Assembly: GCA_001871755.1 (NCBI GenBank)
Contig: MNXL01000002.1
Span: forward strand, 1 to 14,132
Direction: 5' to 3'
Length of the DNA: 14,132 nucleotides
Origin: Anaerolineae bacterium CG2_30_64_16
GTDB taxonomy: Bacteria > Chloroflexota > Anaerolineae > CG2-30-64-16
The translations under genes were made by a program, and so were the position numbers. Positions 6,822 to 13,840 of the stretch are shown one piece after another (position 1 is the stretch's first letter; the number at the start of each line of letters is the position of its first letter). The notes beneath the pieces were generated by a model. That model searched no databases, was not told the DNA's origin, and was given only the letters and a program-made list of their open reading frames with translations.

Positions 6822-8531
6822 CTAGCGAAGTAAACCCCGGACGTAGGCGCCCACCGCGCCGATCGGCACGCTCTCCACGTCCGCGCCATCACGCCGCTTG
6901 ATCTCGACGACGCCGGTCTGCAGGCCGCGCGCTCCGATCGCAATCCGCAGCGGCCACCCCAACAGATCGGCATCGTTGAACTTCACGCCCGCCCGCTCAT
7001 CCCGGTCGTCATACAACACCGCCACGCCCGCCGCGGTCAACTCGGCGTAGATGCGCTCGGCCGCCCCAACCACCTCCGGCCTGGCCTGGCCCACCGTCAT
7101 CAGATAGACCTGATAGGGCGCCACGGTCGCGGGCCAGCGGATGCCCTGTTCGTCGCGATGATTTTCCACCACTGCCGCCAGCAGCCGATCGGTGTAGATG
7201 CGATAGCGCCCCAACGCCAACGGCTGCCCGCGGCCTTCCCGGTCCAGGTAGGTCGCGCCCGCGGCGCGGCCAGGGCCAGCGCCTGGCCGCGCCAGGGCGG
7301 CCAGTTCAACCCCCGGGACCTCGGCCAGCGCCGCGCCACACTCGGGACAGCGGTCGCCAGCCTGCGCCAGGGTGATATCGACGATGAGGGTCGCCTGATA
7401 GTCCCGACCCAGGTTGACGTTGAGGGTGTGATAGCCAGGCCGGTTCGCGCCCGCGACCAGGTTGGGCGACCCCGCGACCAACTCGTCCACAACCACAGTG
7501 ATGCCCTGGAGGCCCACCGGCGAGCCGTAGCCGGGCTCGGCCCCCGCCGCGCGGATTTCGGCCTCGGTAGCCGGGCCGACCGCCTCGGCCTTCAGGGCCC
7601 GGCGCAGTTTCGCCTCGTTCAGGTCCGTATCGCCGCGCACGATGGCGAACACAAAGCGCTCCTCCCCGCCCGCAAACCCGGCGACCATGAACACCGCCTT
7701 GGCCGTGCGCGCCGCCTGGATTTGCAGAAATTCCGCCAGCTCGGCGATGGTCTTACAGTTGGGGGTCTCCACGTCTTGTCTCGGCAGCAGCGCCTCGCCG
7801 CTGGGCGCCTCCTTGCCGGTGCGGGCGATGGTCTGATCGGCCGCATAGCCGCACGCCGGGCACTGGACGACCCGTTCTTCGCCAGCCCCCCACGGGAAGA
7901 CCATCTTGTGGGCCGTGATCCGGCCCGCGCTATCGGTCACCGCGGCCGCAACCACAACCGGCACACCACACCGCGCGAAGACCCCGGCCAGGGCTGTCTG
8001 GACGCCCTCATAGAACTCCGCCAGATCGGCCTCGTCGGCATGCAGGCTGTAGCCGTCCACCACGCGCGTTTCCCGCAGGCCGAACAGGCCGCCCGATATG
8101 CGTTCCTCGTCACAGAAGCCCGTCCATGTCTGGAAGAGCAGCAAGGGAAGCTGACGATAGGACTGCACAATCCCCCGCACGGCCGCCAACACGGCCGCCT
8201 CGTGGCTGGTCGCCAGGACCATCTCGTGCTGGTTGCGGTCTCGAAAGCGAAACACCCGCCCGCCCAGCCGATCCGCATCAGAGACCTCCTGCCACACCTC
8301 GATGGGCTGGACTACCGGCAGGGCGATCTCCTGCCCGCCGGCCGCGTTCAACGCCTGGCAGACCAACGCCTCGATCTTGTTCCGGGCCAACACGCCGAGC
8401 GGTAGATAGCTGTGCCCGCCCAGGCCCATCGCTCGAACGAAACCCCCGCGCAGGAGCAGTTGGTGGCCGGCCGATTTCGCCTCGCCTGGGACCTCGCGCA
8501 AGGTTTGGAGGAAGAGTTGTGACATCCGCAT
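6822..8531 (-). CDS. Prolyl-tRNA synthetase-like protein with degenerate aminoacylation site and intact editing domain
   Basis: A 569-residue protein aligning over the full length of bacterial ProRS: class II catalytic core, an INS (YbaK-type) editing domain at about 225-385, and the C-terminal anticodon-binding domain from about 470. Kept features: SHE at 109-111 (usual THE), RE at 153-154 (usual GRE), the editing lysine at 278, and GANRPGYHTLNVNLGRD at 361-377. Altered features: motif 2 FRDE is FCDE (Cys140); the SHEF block is AHKM (207-210); EVGHIFKLG is ELAALARPG (409-417); motif 3 GCYGIGVSR is GRYRIYTDR (441-449), which keeps Arg449. Two CxxC pairs (224-227, 395-398) might bind zinc. The ATG at 8531 follows CGGAGA; the gene starts 20 nt after the membrane protein stop. 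The protein may have lost charging activity and serve in trans-editing, or be a divergent ProRS; the sequence alone cannot decide. Confidence 0.85.
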   Translation of the reverse strand: MRMSQLFLQTLREVPGEAKSAGHQLLLRGGFVRAMGLGGHSYLPLGVLARNKIEALVCQALNAAGGQEIALPVVQPIEVWQEVSDADRLGGRVFRFRDRNQHEMVLATSHEAAVLAAVRGIVQSYRQLPLLLFQTWTGFCDEERISGGLFGLRETRVVDGYSLHADEADLAEFYEGVQTALAGVFARCGVPVVVAAAVTDSAGRITAHKMVFPWGAGEERVVQCPACGYAADQTIARTGKEAPSGEALLPRQDVETPNCKTIAELAEFLQIQAARTAKAVFMVAGFAGGEERFVFAIVRGDTDLNEAKLRRALKAEAVGPATEAEIRAAGAEPGYGSPVGLQGITVVVDELVAGSPNLVAGANRPGYHTLNVNLGRDYQATLIVDITLAQAGDRCPECGAALAEVPGVELAALARPGAGPGRAAGATYLDREGRGQPLALGRYRIYTDRLLAAVVENHRDEQGIRWPATVAPYQVYLMTVGQARPEVVGAAERIYAELTAAGVAVLYDDRDERAGVKFNDADLLGWPLRIAIGARGLQTGVVEIKRRDGADVESVPIGAVGAYVRGLLR

Positions 8532-8551
8532 GGCGACATCTCCGTAGCACA

Positions 8552-9391
8552 CTAGGGTGCGAATTTCCAGACCAACGCCAGGGCCGCGATGGTGATCAGC
8601 CCAAACTCAAGCAGGACGCGCCGGTTGACGCGCCTTTGGAGCGCGTTCTGCGACAGCCCGACGACGTTGTAGAAGAGCAACAGCAAGACCAAACCACCGG
8701 TCAGGCTGTCCAGCCGCCAGTAGTTGAGGGCCCAGGTGGCCTCCCCCAACACCAGGCCGATTATCCCGGCGTACAGCGTCACCAGCCGGGTGGGCCGTTC
8801 GCTGCCCCGCAGCAGTTCGAGCGCGAACAGGCCACTCAGTAACATGACCTCCGTGGCCGAAAGGATACTCCGCACGCGCGTGCGATAGACGACCAGAAAC
8901 AGCACCAACGCCACACCGTAGGTCAACGCGTTCAGCCCCAGGCGCGCCCGCCGATAGCCGGCGGCAAACGGGTCCACCGTGTAGTAGATGCCCGCCATCC
9001 CCAGGCCCAGCGTCATGCCGGTCAAGATCAGGCCCAACAGCCAGTAGAGCCGGGAGGGCGCCACGGGAAGCAGGAGCAACGCCATGATCACCAGTGCGAT
9101 CGGCAATGCCCAGAACACCCAGTGATCGGTCAACAGGGACGCGGGGAGTGCGCCGGCCTCACGTTCCCAGCGCGGGTGGGCGCGCACCACCGCCTCGGCG
9201 CCGCTGGCCACCAGCCCGGCCAACAGGACGCCCAAAATCGTGTTGACCGTCAGTGTCAGAGTGATCGGTGAGCCCAGAATCGTGAGCGCAAGAGTGCGGA
9301 CCGGCAGCGACAGCAGCCGTTGGGCCGCCAACCCCATCACCACGACCCACACCAGTACGCTGACGCGATCACGATAATCAACCAGGGACAT
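8552..9391 (-). CDS. Multi-pass membrane protein of unknown function (about nine helices)
   Basis: A 279-residue integral membrane protein. Hydrophobic segments lie at about 10-28, 31-68 (one or two helices), 91-110, 115-137, 151-169, 176-194, 202-223, 229-248 and 258-276. There are no recognisable catalytic or transporter motifs and no signal peptide beyond the first helix. The ATG at 9391 (MSLVDYRDRV) follows GAGGGGGG; an in-frame ATG at 9406 is possible. A consensus promoter sits about 30-57 nt upstream. The ProRS-like gene follows after 20 nt, so the two are almost certainly co-transcribed. I do not assign a family. Confidence 0.8.
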   Translation of the reverse strand: MSLVDYRDRVSVLVWVVVMGLAAQRLLSLPVRTLALTILGSPITLTLTVNTILGVLLAGLVASGAEAVVRAHPRWEREAGALPASLLTDHWVFWALPIALVIMALLLLPVAPSRLYWLLGLILTGMTLGLGMAGIYYTVDPFAAGYRRARLGLNALTYGVALVLFLVVYRTRVRSILSATEVMLLSGLFALELLRGSERPTRLVTLYAGIIGLVLGEATWALNYWRLDSLTGGLVLLLLFYNVVGLSQNALQRRVNRRVLLEFGLITIAALALVWKFAP

Positions 9392-9419
9392 GATGCACAC
9401 CCCCCTCATAAGGTGACCT

Positions 9420-9448
9420 ATTCTAGCCTGTCGGTAGGTCTTTGTCAA
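9420..9448 (-). promoter_or_regulatory. Sigma-70-type promoter of the membrane protein / ProRS-like operon
   Basis: Minus strand TTGACA (9443-9448), a 17-nt spacer, TAGAAT (9420-9425). Predicted start is near 9413, giving a short leader of about 22 nt before the ATG at 9391. Confidence 0.8.
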
Positions 9449-9534
9449 CAATATGCCGCCGGCGCGTCCTTTCGATCATCCGGAGGCTGTGGCCGGTCGG
9501 TCGCAAGGGGTACAACGCGAAACTATCGGGGCAT

Positions 9535-9691
9535 GTCACCCTGAGCGGGTTAACGACGAGCGGCGCGTTGCGGCATGTCACTAGCGAAGGGTCTCGTCGC
9601 GGCAAAGAGATTCCCTTCGATTTCACTCAGGACATGCTTCGCTGGGATCACGCCATCGCGAGAGATCAGGGGCAAACCCGCTCAGAATGAC
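9535..9691. repeat. 157-bp inverted-repeat (MITE-like) element
   Basis: The ends GTCACCCTGAGCGGGTT (9535-9551) and AACCCGCTCAGAATGAC (9675-9691) are inverted copies with 15 of 17 matches. Inner blocks GCGAAGGGTCTC and GAGATTCCCTTCG are also inverted. The GTCATTCTGAGC / GCTCAGAATGAC pattern is a repeat type I know from several bacterial phyla. It carries no gene and fills the divergent gap between the ProRS-like operon and the CHAT gene. Confidence 0.7.
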
Positions 9692-9734
9692 ACCGAGGTT
9701 ACCGGCACTTCTGCGGTATACCCGGTCGCAAGGA

Positions 9735-9763
9735 TTGACTACTTGATCGTTGTGTGCTAGATT
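9735..9763 (+). promoter_or_regulatory. Sigma-70-type promoter of the CHAT gene
   Basis: TTGACT (9735-9740), a 17-nt spacer, TAGATT (9758-9763). Predicted start is near 9770, just before the 26-bp palindrome, leaving a leader of about 65 nt. Confidence 0.65.
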
Positions 9764-9776
9764 ATCCGATATCAAT

Positions 9777-9817
9777 GGTGCGCTACCGCGCGGTAGCGCA
9801 CCGCGCAGTGCGCTACC
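9777..9817. promoter_or_regulatory. Perfect 26-bp palindrome plus third half-site in the CHAT leader
   Basis: GGTGCGCTACCGC (9777-9789) is followed at once by its exact reverse complement (9790-9802), and a third copy of GTGCGCTACC lies at 9808-9817. The palindrome sits at about +7 to +32 of the predicted transcript. It may be an operator with three half-sites, an RNA hairpin near the ribosome site, or a repeat element that landed there. Confidence 0.55.
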
Positions 9818-9835
9818 ATCAGCAGGGGGGCCCTC

Positions 9836-11200
9836 GTGATTTACAGCGATTTCACCATCACCATCACAGAGCGCGGGGCCGCGGGCTATCCCGTGTTCGC
9901 CCTGGCGCAGGGGATCGGCCGCGTCAACACAACGTTGCCGCACCCAGATGCGCGCCTGAAGACTCTGCTCAGCCAGGCCGCCGAGTTGTCTCCTGACGCC
10001 AACGACCAGGCCGGCTTGCGTTCGGCCGGCGAGGCGATGTTCGGCTGGCTATTCGGCGGGCCGCTCTATGCGCATTGGCGCGTCGCGTTCGATCGCGCCA
10101 ACCAGTTGGGGCGGGGATTACGGCTACGCCTGAGCATCGACGCGCCCGAAATCAGCGCCTGGCCTTGGGAGCTCCTCCACGATCCGCTGCGCGACCACCC
10201 CTTCGGCGCCGCGATCAGCACGCCGTTGGTGCGCTACCTGGATCAGGCCAGCCGTTTCGGCGCGCTGGCGGAACAGGAGGCGGAATTGCCGCTGGAGATG
10301 CTGGTGGTCCTCCCCAAGGCCTCCGGCCTGGACCTGGGCCGGGAGCGGGCGTTGATCGAGGAGGCGCTGGCGCCGCTGGAAGGCGCACTGAAGATCCGGG
10401 TCTTGGAGGGCATCGTCACACGCACCGGGCTGGGGGACGCCCTGCTGGCCGCGGCCTACGACATCATCCACTTTGCCGGTCACGGCGGCTTCGAAGGGGG
10501 CCAGAGCTACATTGTCCTGAACCGACCGGATGGCTCCCCAGATTGGGTGGACGACAGCACGCTGGCCCGCTTCGTCACCAACTATCGCAGCTTGAAACTG
10601 GTCGTCTCGAACACGTGCAGCAGCGGCCGGATTGACGATGCCCGGGCGTTTCGGGGCATGACGCCCCAACTGCTGCGCAGCGGGGTACCGGCCGTCATCG
10701 CCATGCAATACCCGCTGACCGACCAGATGGCCGCGACCTTTGCGCGGGAGTTCTACCGGCAACTGTGTCTGGGCGAACACGCCGGGCAGGTCGATGTGGC
10801 CGTGACGCACGCCCGCAACATGCTGGCGATCCTCTACCCGGGCAGCCCCGCGTTTGCCGCGCCAGTCCTCTCCACGCATGCGCCCGACAGCGTGATCTTC
10901 TCCCTGCCCCAGGAGCCCGCGGTGCAGGCCGTGTTGGATCCCAGCAGCCAACGCGCCCGGCTGGCCATGTTCGTCAGCTCCCTGCAAACCAGCGCCGATT
11001 TCGAGGAAGACTGGGCGCTGGCCGGCGCGGATGACCTGGAAGGGTGGCGCCACGTGTTCAAACAGGCTGAGACCGCGTACCGGTCGCACCTGGAAAGCCC
11101 GCGCGGCGACCTCCAGAAGGCAGCGCAACAGGGGCTAACCCTGGTGGAGGGCCGGCTGGCCGCGCTGGAAAAGGCCCTGGCGCAGGTGGACACGCGGTAA
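9836..11200 (+). CDS. CHAT-domain caspase-like cysteine protease (stand-alone)
   Basis: A 454-residue protein of the CHAT family, caspase-like peptidases used in several bacterial regulated-proteolysis and defence systems. The lead-in LRLRLSIDAPEISAWPWELL (about 95-115) is typical. The probable catalytic dyad is His216 in HFAGHGG and Cys261 in VVSNTCSSGR; PAVIAMQYPLTD fits the end of the domain near residue 290. The C-terminal 80 residues are helical and charged, with coiled-coil character (DLQKAAQQGLTLVEGRLAAL). There are no TPR repeats, no NACHT or STAND ATPase and no membrane segment, so activation must come from a partner or ligand not visible here. The GTG start at 9836 follows AGGGGGG about 6 nt upstream. 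The next gene on this strand is a cysteine-rich DUF3795-like protein 137 bp downstream. Substrate unknown. Confidence 0.9.
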   Translation: MIYSDFTITITERGAAGYPVFALAQGIGRVNTTLPHPDARLKTLLSQAAELSPDANDQAGLRSAGEAMFGWLFGGPLYAHWRVAFDRANQLGRGLRLRLSIDAPEISAWPWELLHDPLRDHPFGAAISTPLVRYLDQASRFGALAEQEAELPLEMLVVLPKASGLDLGRERALIEEALAPLEGALKIRVLEGIVTRTGLGDALLAAAYDIIHFAGHGGFEGGQSYIVLNRPDGSPDWVDDSTLARFVTNYRSLKLVVSNTCSSGRIDDARAFRGMTPQLLRSGVPAVIAMQYPLTDQMAATFAREFYRQLCLGEHAGQVDVAVTHARNMLAILYPGSPAFAAPVLSTHAPDSVIFSLPQEPAVQAVLDPSSQRARLAMFVSSLQTSADFEEDWALAGADDLEGWRHVFKQAETAYRSHLESPRGDLQKAAQQGLTLVEGRLAALEKALAQVDTR

Positions 11201-11261
11201 GAGGGTGCCAGGCGGCATGGCCGGCCGCTCTAGGTGCTTGCAAAAAGATAGCTTTCACTTT

Positions 11262-11290
11262 GCTCGGGCCGATCTCCTGACCGGGCTCGC
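11262..11290 (+). repeat. Diverged copy of the GGTC-TCCT-GACC hairpin repeat
   Basis: Core GATCTCCTGACC at 11271-11282, preceded by GCTCGGGCC and followed by GGGCTCGC. The left flank matches the copy at 752-780 read on the minus strand. One arm base has decayed. It lies in the 137-bp gap between the CHAT and DUF3795-like genes. Confidence 0.55.
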
Positions 11291-11337
11291 TTGTGCCCAG
11301 GACTTGTTTCTTTACAGCTACAAAAGCAGGAGAGATG

Positions 11338-11745
11338 ATGGAGGAGATCCTCACCCGGTGCGGCTACCGTTGCGACCTCTGCCTTGCCTACCGGCCCAAT
11401 GTCGAGGCATATCCATCCAACCAGCAGACGCTCAGCGATGGCTGGCACAAGTACTTCGGCTTCCGCATTCCCCCCGAGCAGATCATCTGCGACGGGTGCA
11501 TGGCAAACGAGCCTGGCCTGATCGACACCGCGTGCCCAGTCAGGCCCTGCGTCATCGAGAGAGGCTACGCCAATTGCTCACAGTGCCCAGACTATGGATG
11601 CGAGAAGCTCGTCGAGCGCCTGGTGGTCTATGAAGATATCGCTGCGCGAGCGGGAGGCGCGATCCCGGAAGAGGATCGGACGAGGTTCATCGCGCCTTAC
11701 GAGAACCAGCGTCGGCTCGAGCAGCTCAGACGGGAAGCTCACTGA
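11338..11745 (+). CDS. Cysteine-rich DUF3795-like protein
   Basis: A 135-residue protein with ten cysteines in the first 90 residues: C8, C12, C15, C51, C54, C66, C71, C80, C83 and C88. The blocks CGYRCDLC, ICDGCM, CPVRPC and CSQCPDYGC match the DUF3795 family, for which metal binding is presumed but function is not established. The C-terminal 45 residues are charged and helical. Of the two adjacent ATGs (11335, 11338), the second is better spaced from AGGAG. The stop lies 11 bp from the convergent MgtE stop. Whether it works with the CHAT protein is not shown by the sequence. Confidence 0.75.
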   Translation: MEEILTRCGYRCDLCLAYRPNVEAYPSNQQTLSDGWHKYFGFRIPPEQIICDGCMANEPGLIDTACPVRPCVIERGYANCSQCPDYGCEKLVERLVVYEDIAARAGGAIPEEDRTRFIAPYENQRRLEQLRREAH

Positions 11746-11756
11746 GAGATGTGTAC

Positions 11757-13121
11757 TCAAAGGTTCAAGATCACCTTGGCCACGCTCAGGTAAATCAACA
11801 GGCCGGTGGCATCAACCAGCGTGCTCATGAACGGCCCCGAGACAATAGCCGGATCGATGCGGAGCCTGGTGGCCAGCAGCGGGAGCACCGAGCCCATGAT
11901 GTTGGCCCACGTCACCACCATGAGAAGCGCCGCGGAGACCGCCAATGCCACGTTTTGTCCTGTGCCCCATAGCAGGGCTCGCCCGAATCCGATCACGGCC
12001 ATCGCCACACCCAGCAACATTCCAATGCGTAATTCGTGCCAGAGCACTCGCATGCCATCCCGGAACCGAATATCCCCCGTCGCGATCGCGCGAATGATCG
12101 TGCTCGTGGTTTGAGAGCCGGCGTTCCCACCGGTGCCGATGAGCAAAGGAATGAAAAACGCCAGCGAAACGACTGCCGCCAACTCATGCTCAAACAAGCG
12201 CAAGACACTTCCGGTCAGGGTCTCTGTGACAAATAGCAAGGCCAGCCAACCCGCTCGCTTTCGCGCAATACCCAGCACCGGAGTCTCCAGGTAAGGACCG
12301 GCCAGCGGGGCCGAGCCACCCATCAGTTGGATATCCTCGGTGGTCTCTTCTTCGACGATATCGACGAAGTCATCGTGGGTGATGATGCCGAGCAGCCTGT
12401 GCGCCGAGTCCACAACCGGCAGAGAGAGCAGGTCGTAGCGCGTCATCAGGCCGGCCGCGACCTCCCGGTCTGCGTCCGCCCGGGCCGACAGCACATCCAC
12501 ATCCATGACATCGCCCACCCGTGCCGCAGGGTCGGCTTGCAGCAATTGATAGAGGCTCACCACCCCCCGCAAGATCCCCGCGGCGTCCACCACGTACAGG
12601 TTGTACAACGTCTCTGCGCTGTCCTTCGGCGCGAGCTGACGGATGGCCATCAGCGCCTCGCTGACCCGCATCCGGGGGCGCAACACCAGGAAGTCGGTGG
12701 TCATCAGGCCGCCGGCGCTCTCGTCGGCGTGCATCAGCAACGGCCGCACCTCTTCGGAATCCTCCATGCTGTCGAGGATCGCCTGAACACGGGCGTCGGG
12801 CAGATCGCCCAACAGATCGGCGGCCTCGTCCGGCTCCATCTCGTTCACAATCCGCGCCAAATCGGCGTCGGAGAGCGCTTCGGCGAGCTCGACGGCCTCT
12901 TCATCCTCCAATTCTTCCAAGATATCGGCCGAGTCTTCGGGCGCCAGATTGGGCAGCAAGCTGGCCTGTTCCTGATCGGCCAGCTCGGAGAAGACGTCGG
13001 CCTGATCGGCCGGCCGCAAAGCCTGAATGAGCGCGACGGCCTGAGCCTGATCGCCAGACTCCAACGCCGCCCGCACCAGCCTGAGCACATCGTCGAGGTT
13101 GAGATGAAATACCCGCTCCAT
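11757..13121 (-). CDS. mgtE: Magnesium transporter MgtE
   Basis: A 454-residue inner-membrane Mg2+ channel gated by cytoplasmic magnesium. Domains in order: an acidic helical N domain (about 1-130, full of E/D-rich helical repeats), two CBS domains (about 138-200 and 205-262), a plug/linker helix, and five membrane helices from about 292. The family signature PLLIGTGGNAGSQ lies at 325-337. Length is as expected and no key segment is missing. The start at 13121 (MERVFHLNLDD) follows GGAGG with 6-nt spacing; the open frame extends upstream to 13187 but that stretch is unlike the family. A weak promoter-like pair (TTAACT, 17 nt, TTTTAT) lies at about 13209-13237 on the minus strand. No M-box-type leader was recognised. 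Confidence 0.95.
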   Translation of the reverse strand: MERVFHLNLDDVLRLVRAALESGDQAQAVALIQALRPADQADVFSELADQEQASLLPNLAPEDSADILEELEDEEAVELAEALSDADLARIVNEMEPDEAADLLGDLPDARVQAILDSMEDSEEVRPLLMHADESAGGLMTTDFLVLRPRMRVSEALMAIRQLAPKDSAETLYNLYVVDAAGILRGVVSLYQLLQADPAARVGDVMDVDVLSARADADREVAAGLMTRYDLLSLPVVDSAHRLLGIITHDDFVDIVEEETTEDIQLMGGSAPLAGPYLETPVLGIARKRAGWLALLFVTETLTGSVLRLFEHELAAVVSLAFFIPLLIGTGGNAGSQTTSTIIRAIATGDIRFRDGMRVLWHELRIGMLLGVAMAVIGFGRALLWGTGQNVALAVSAALLMVVTWANIMGSVLPLLATRLRIDPAIVSGPFMSTLVDATGLLIYLSVAKVILNL

Positions 13122-13300
13122 GGCTGCCTCCGTGGGAAGAGTCAGAACACCGCAAGACAGGGTCGGACCGCGCGCGGAGAAGATCAAGCACGGCGTTCAA
13201 GACCTGGTGATAAAACCTGTCAGGGCCTAACCAGTTAAATCTTTGCACGACAGACAAGGATTTCCTGATGGCATTTGCCTGGTTGGCTCTGGCTGTATCC

Positions 13301-13408
13301 TCTCAATAACTTGGGGAAGACCTGTCAGGTTTCTGTTGCGCATCGCACAGGTTGCACAGATGGCCAGAAACCTGACAGGTCTACGTTGAACGCCCCGGAT
13401 TATTGAGA
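13301..13408. repeat. Nested inverted repeat with CCTGTCAGG arms
   Basis: The inner arms AGACCTGTCAGGTTTCTG (13318-13335) and CAGAAACCTGACAGGTCT (13365-13382) are exact reverse complements over 18 bp, with a 29-nt loop. The outer arms TCTCAATAA..GGGG (13301-13316) and CCCC..TTATTGAGA (13393-13408) pair at 13 of 16 positions. The whole is a 108-bp palindromic element of MITE-like form. Confidence 0.7.
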
Positions 13409-13420
13409 AAGTACCTCTGG

Positions 13421-13455
13421 CTTGTAAGCGCAGCGACGCTTGTAAGCGCAGCGAC
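13421..13455 (+). repeat. 17-bp direct repeat, two copies
   Basis: CTTGTAAGCGCAGCGAC occurs at 13421-13437 and 13439-13455 with one base between, immediately after the nested inverted repeat. Confidence 0.75.
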
Positions 13456-13840
13456 CTTGTCCAGGTCAGGTCTACACCCGCACCATGATCATCCGTCTGA
13501 CATGGAACTGTTTTGCAACGTTCTGCTATGACGGCGAAGCGCAACCGCCGGCTCATCCCTGCGCAGATGAACCGACGCTGCCCGGCACATCAGGCCGAGA
13601 AGGGGGTCATCTGGAGATTATGTGAGGGATATTCCGGCCGGACAGTTGCCGGCTTCCGCTGTATTTGGTTGCCCGGCTTCGCGCCGGGTTGGTACTACCA
13701 GGTAAAGGATCGGTTGACATACGACTTCTACTAAGATTTGAGCAGGGACATAACCCCGCACCGGTACGGCATGGCGATCACACCAACAGCTTGCTCGCCA
13801 GTCGCTACCGATTTTACTCTTTGTGCGCCAGGTGTCAAGT

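Larger units (their letters stand above)
13122..13840. other. Gene-free repeat-rich region upstream of mgtE
   Basis: About 720 bp with no supported gene. It holds the mgtE leader, a nested inverted repeat (13301-13408), a 17-bp direct repeat pair (13421-13455) and a small hairpin CCCGGC-TTCGC-GCCGGG (13672-13688). Extra fragments of the CCTGTCAGG motif occur near 13217 and of CAGGTCAGGTCTAC near 13462. A 73-codon plus-strand frame at 13513-13734 has no protein-like features. Confidence 0.65.

Noticed and set aside
7158..8405. Plus-strand open frame of 415 codons
   Set aside because: Shadow of the ProRS-like gene in high-GC sequence.
9482..9496. GGCTGTGGCCGGTC as another hairpin-family copy
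   Set aside because: Only the left half matches; the GACC arm is absent, so it is at most a fragment.
12327..13238. Plus-strand open frame of 303 codons
   Set aside because: Antisense to the N domain and CBS domains of MgtE; no family features.
13122..13260. Magnesium-sensing leader (M-box type) before mgtE
   Set aside because: The likely leader is short and I could not match conserved M-box elements; it was not folded computationally.
13513..13734. 73-codon plus-strand frame
   Set aside because: No ribosome site, no domain-like composition, and it runs through a GC hairpin at 13672-13688.
13714..13737. TTGACA followed by TAAGAT as a promoter
   Set aside because: The spacer is only 12 nt, and no gene follows.
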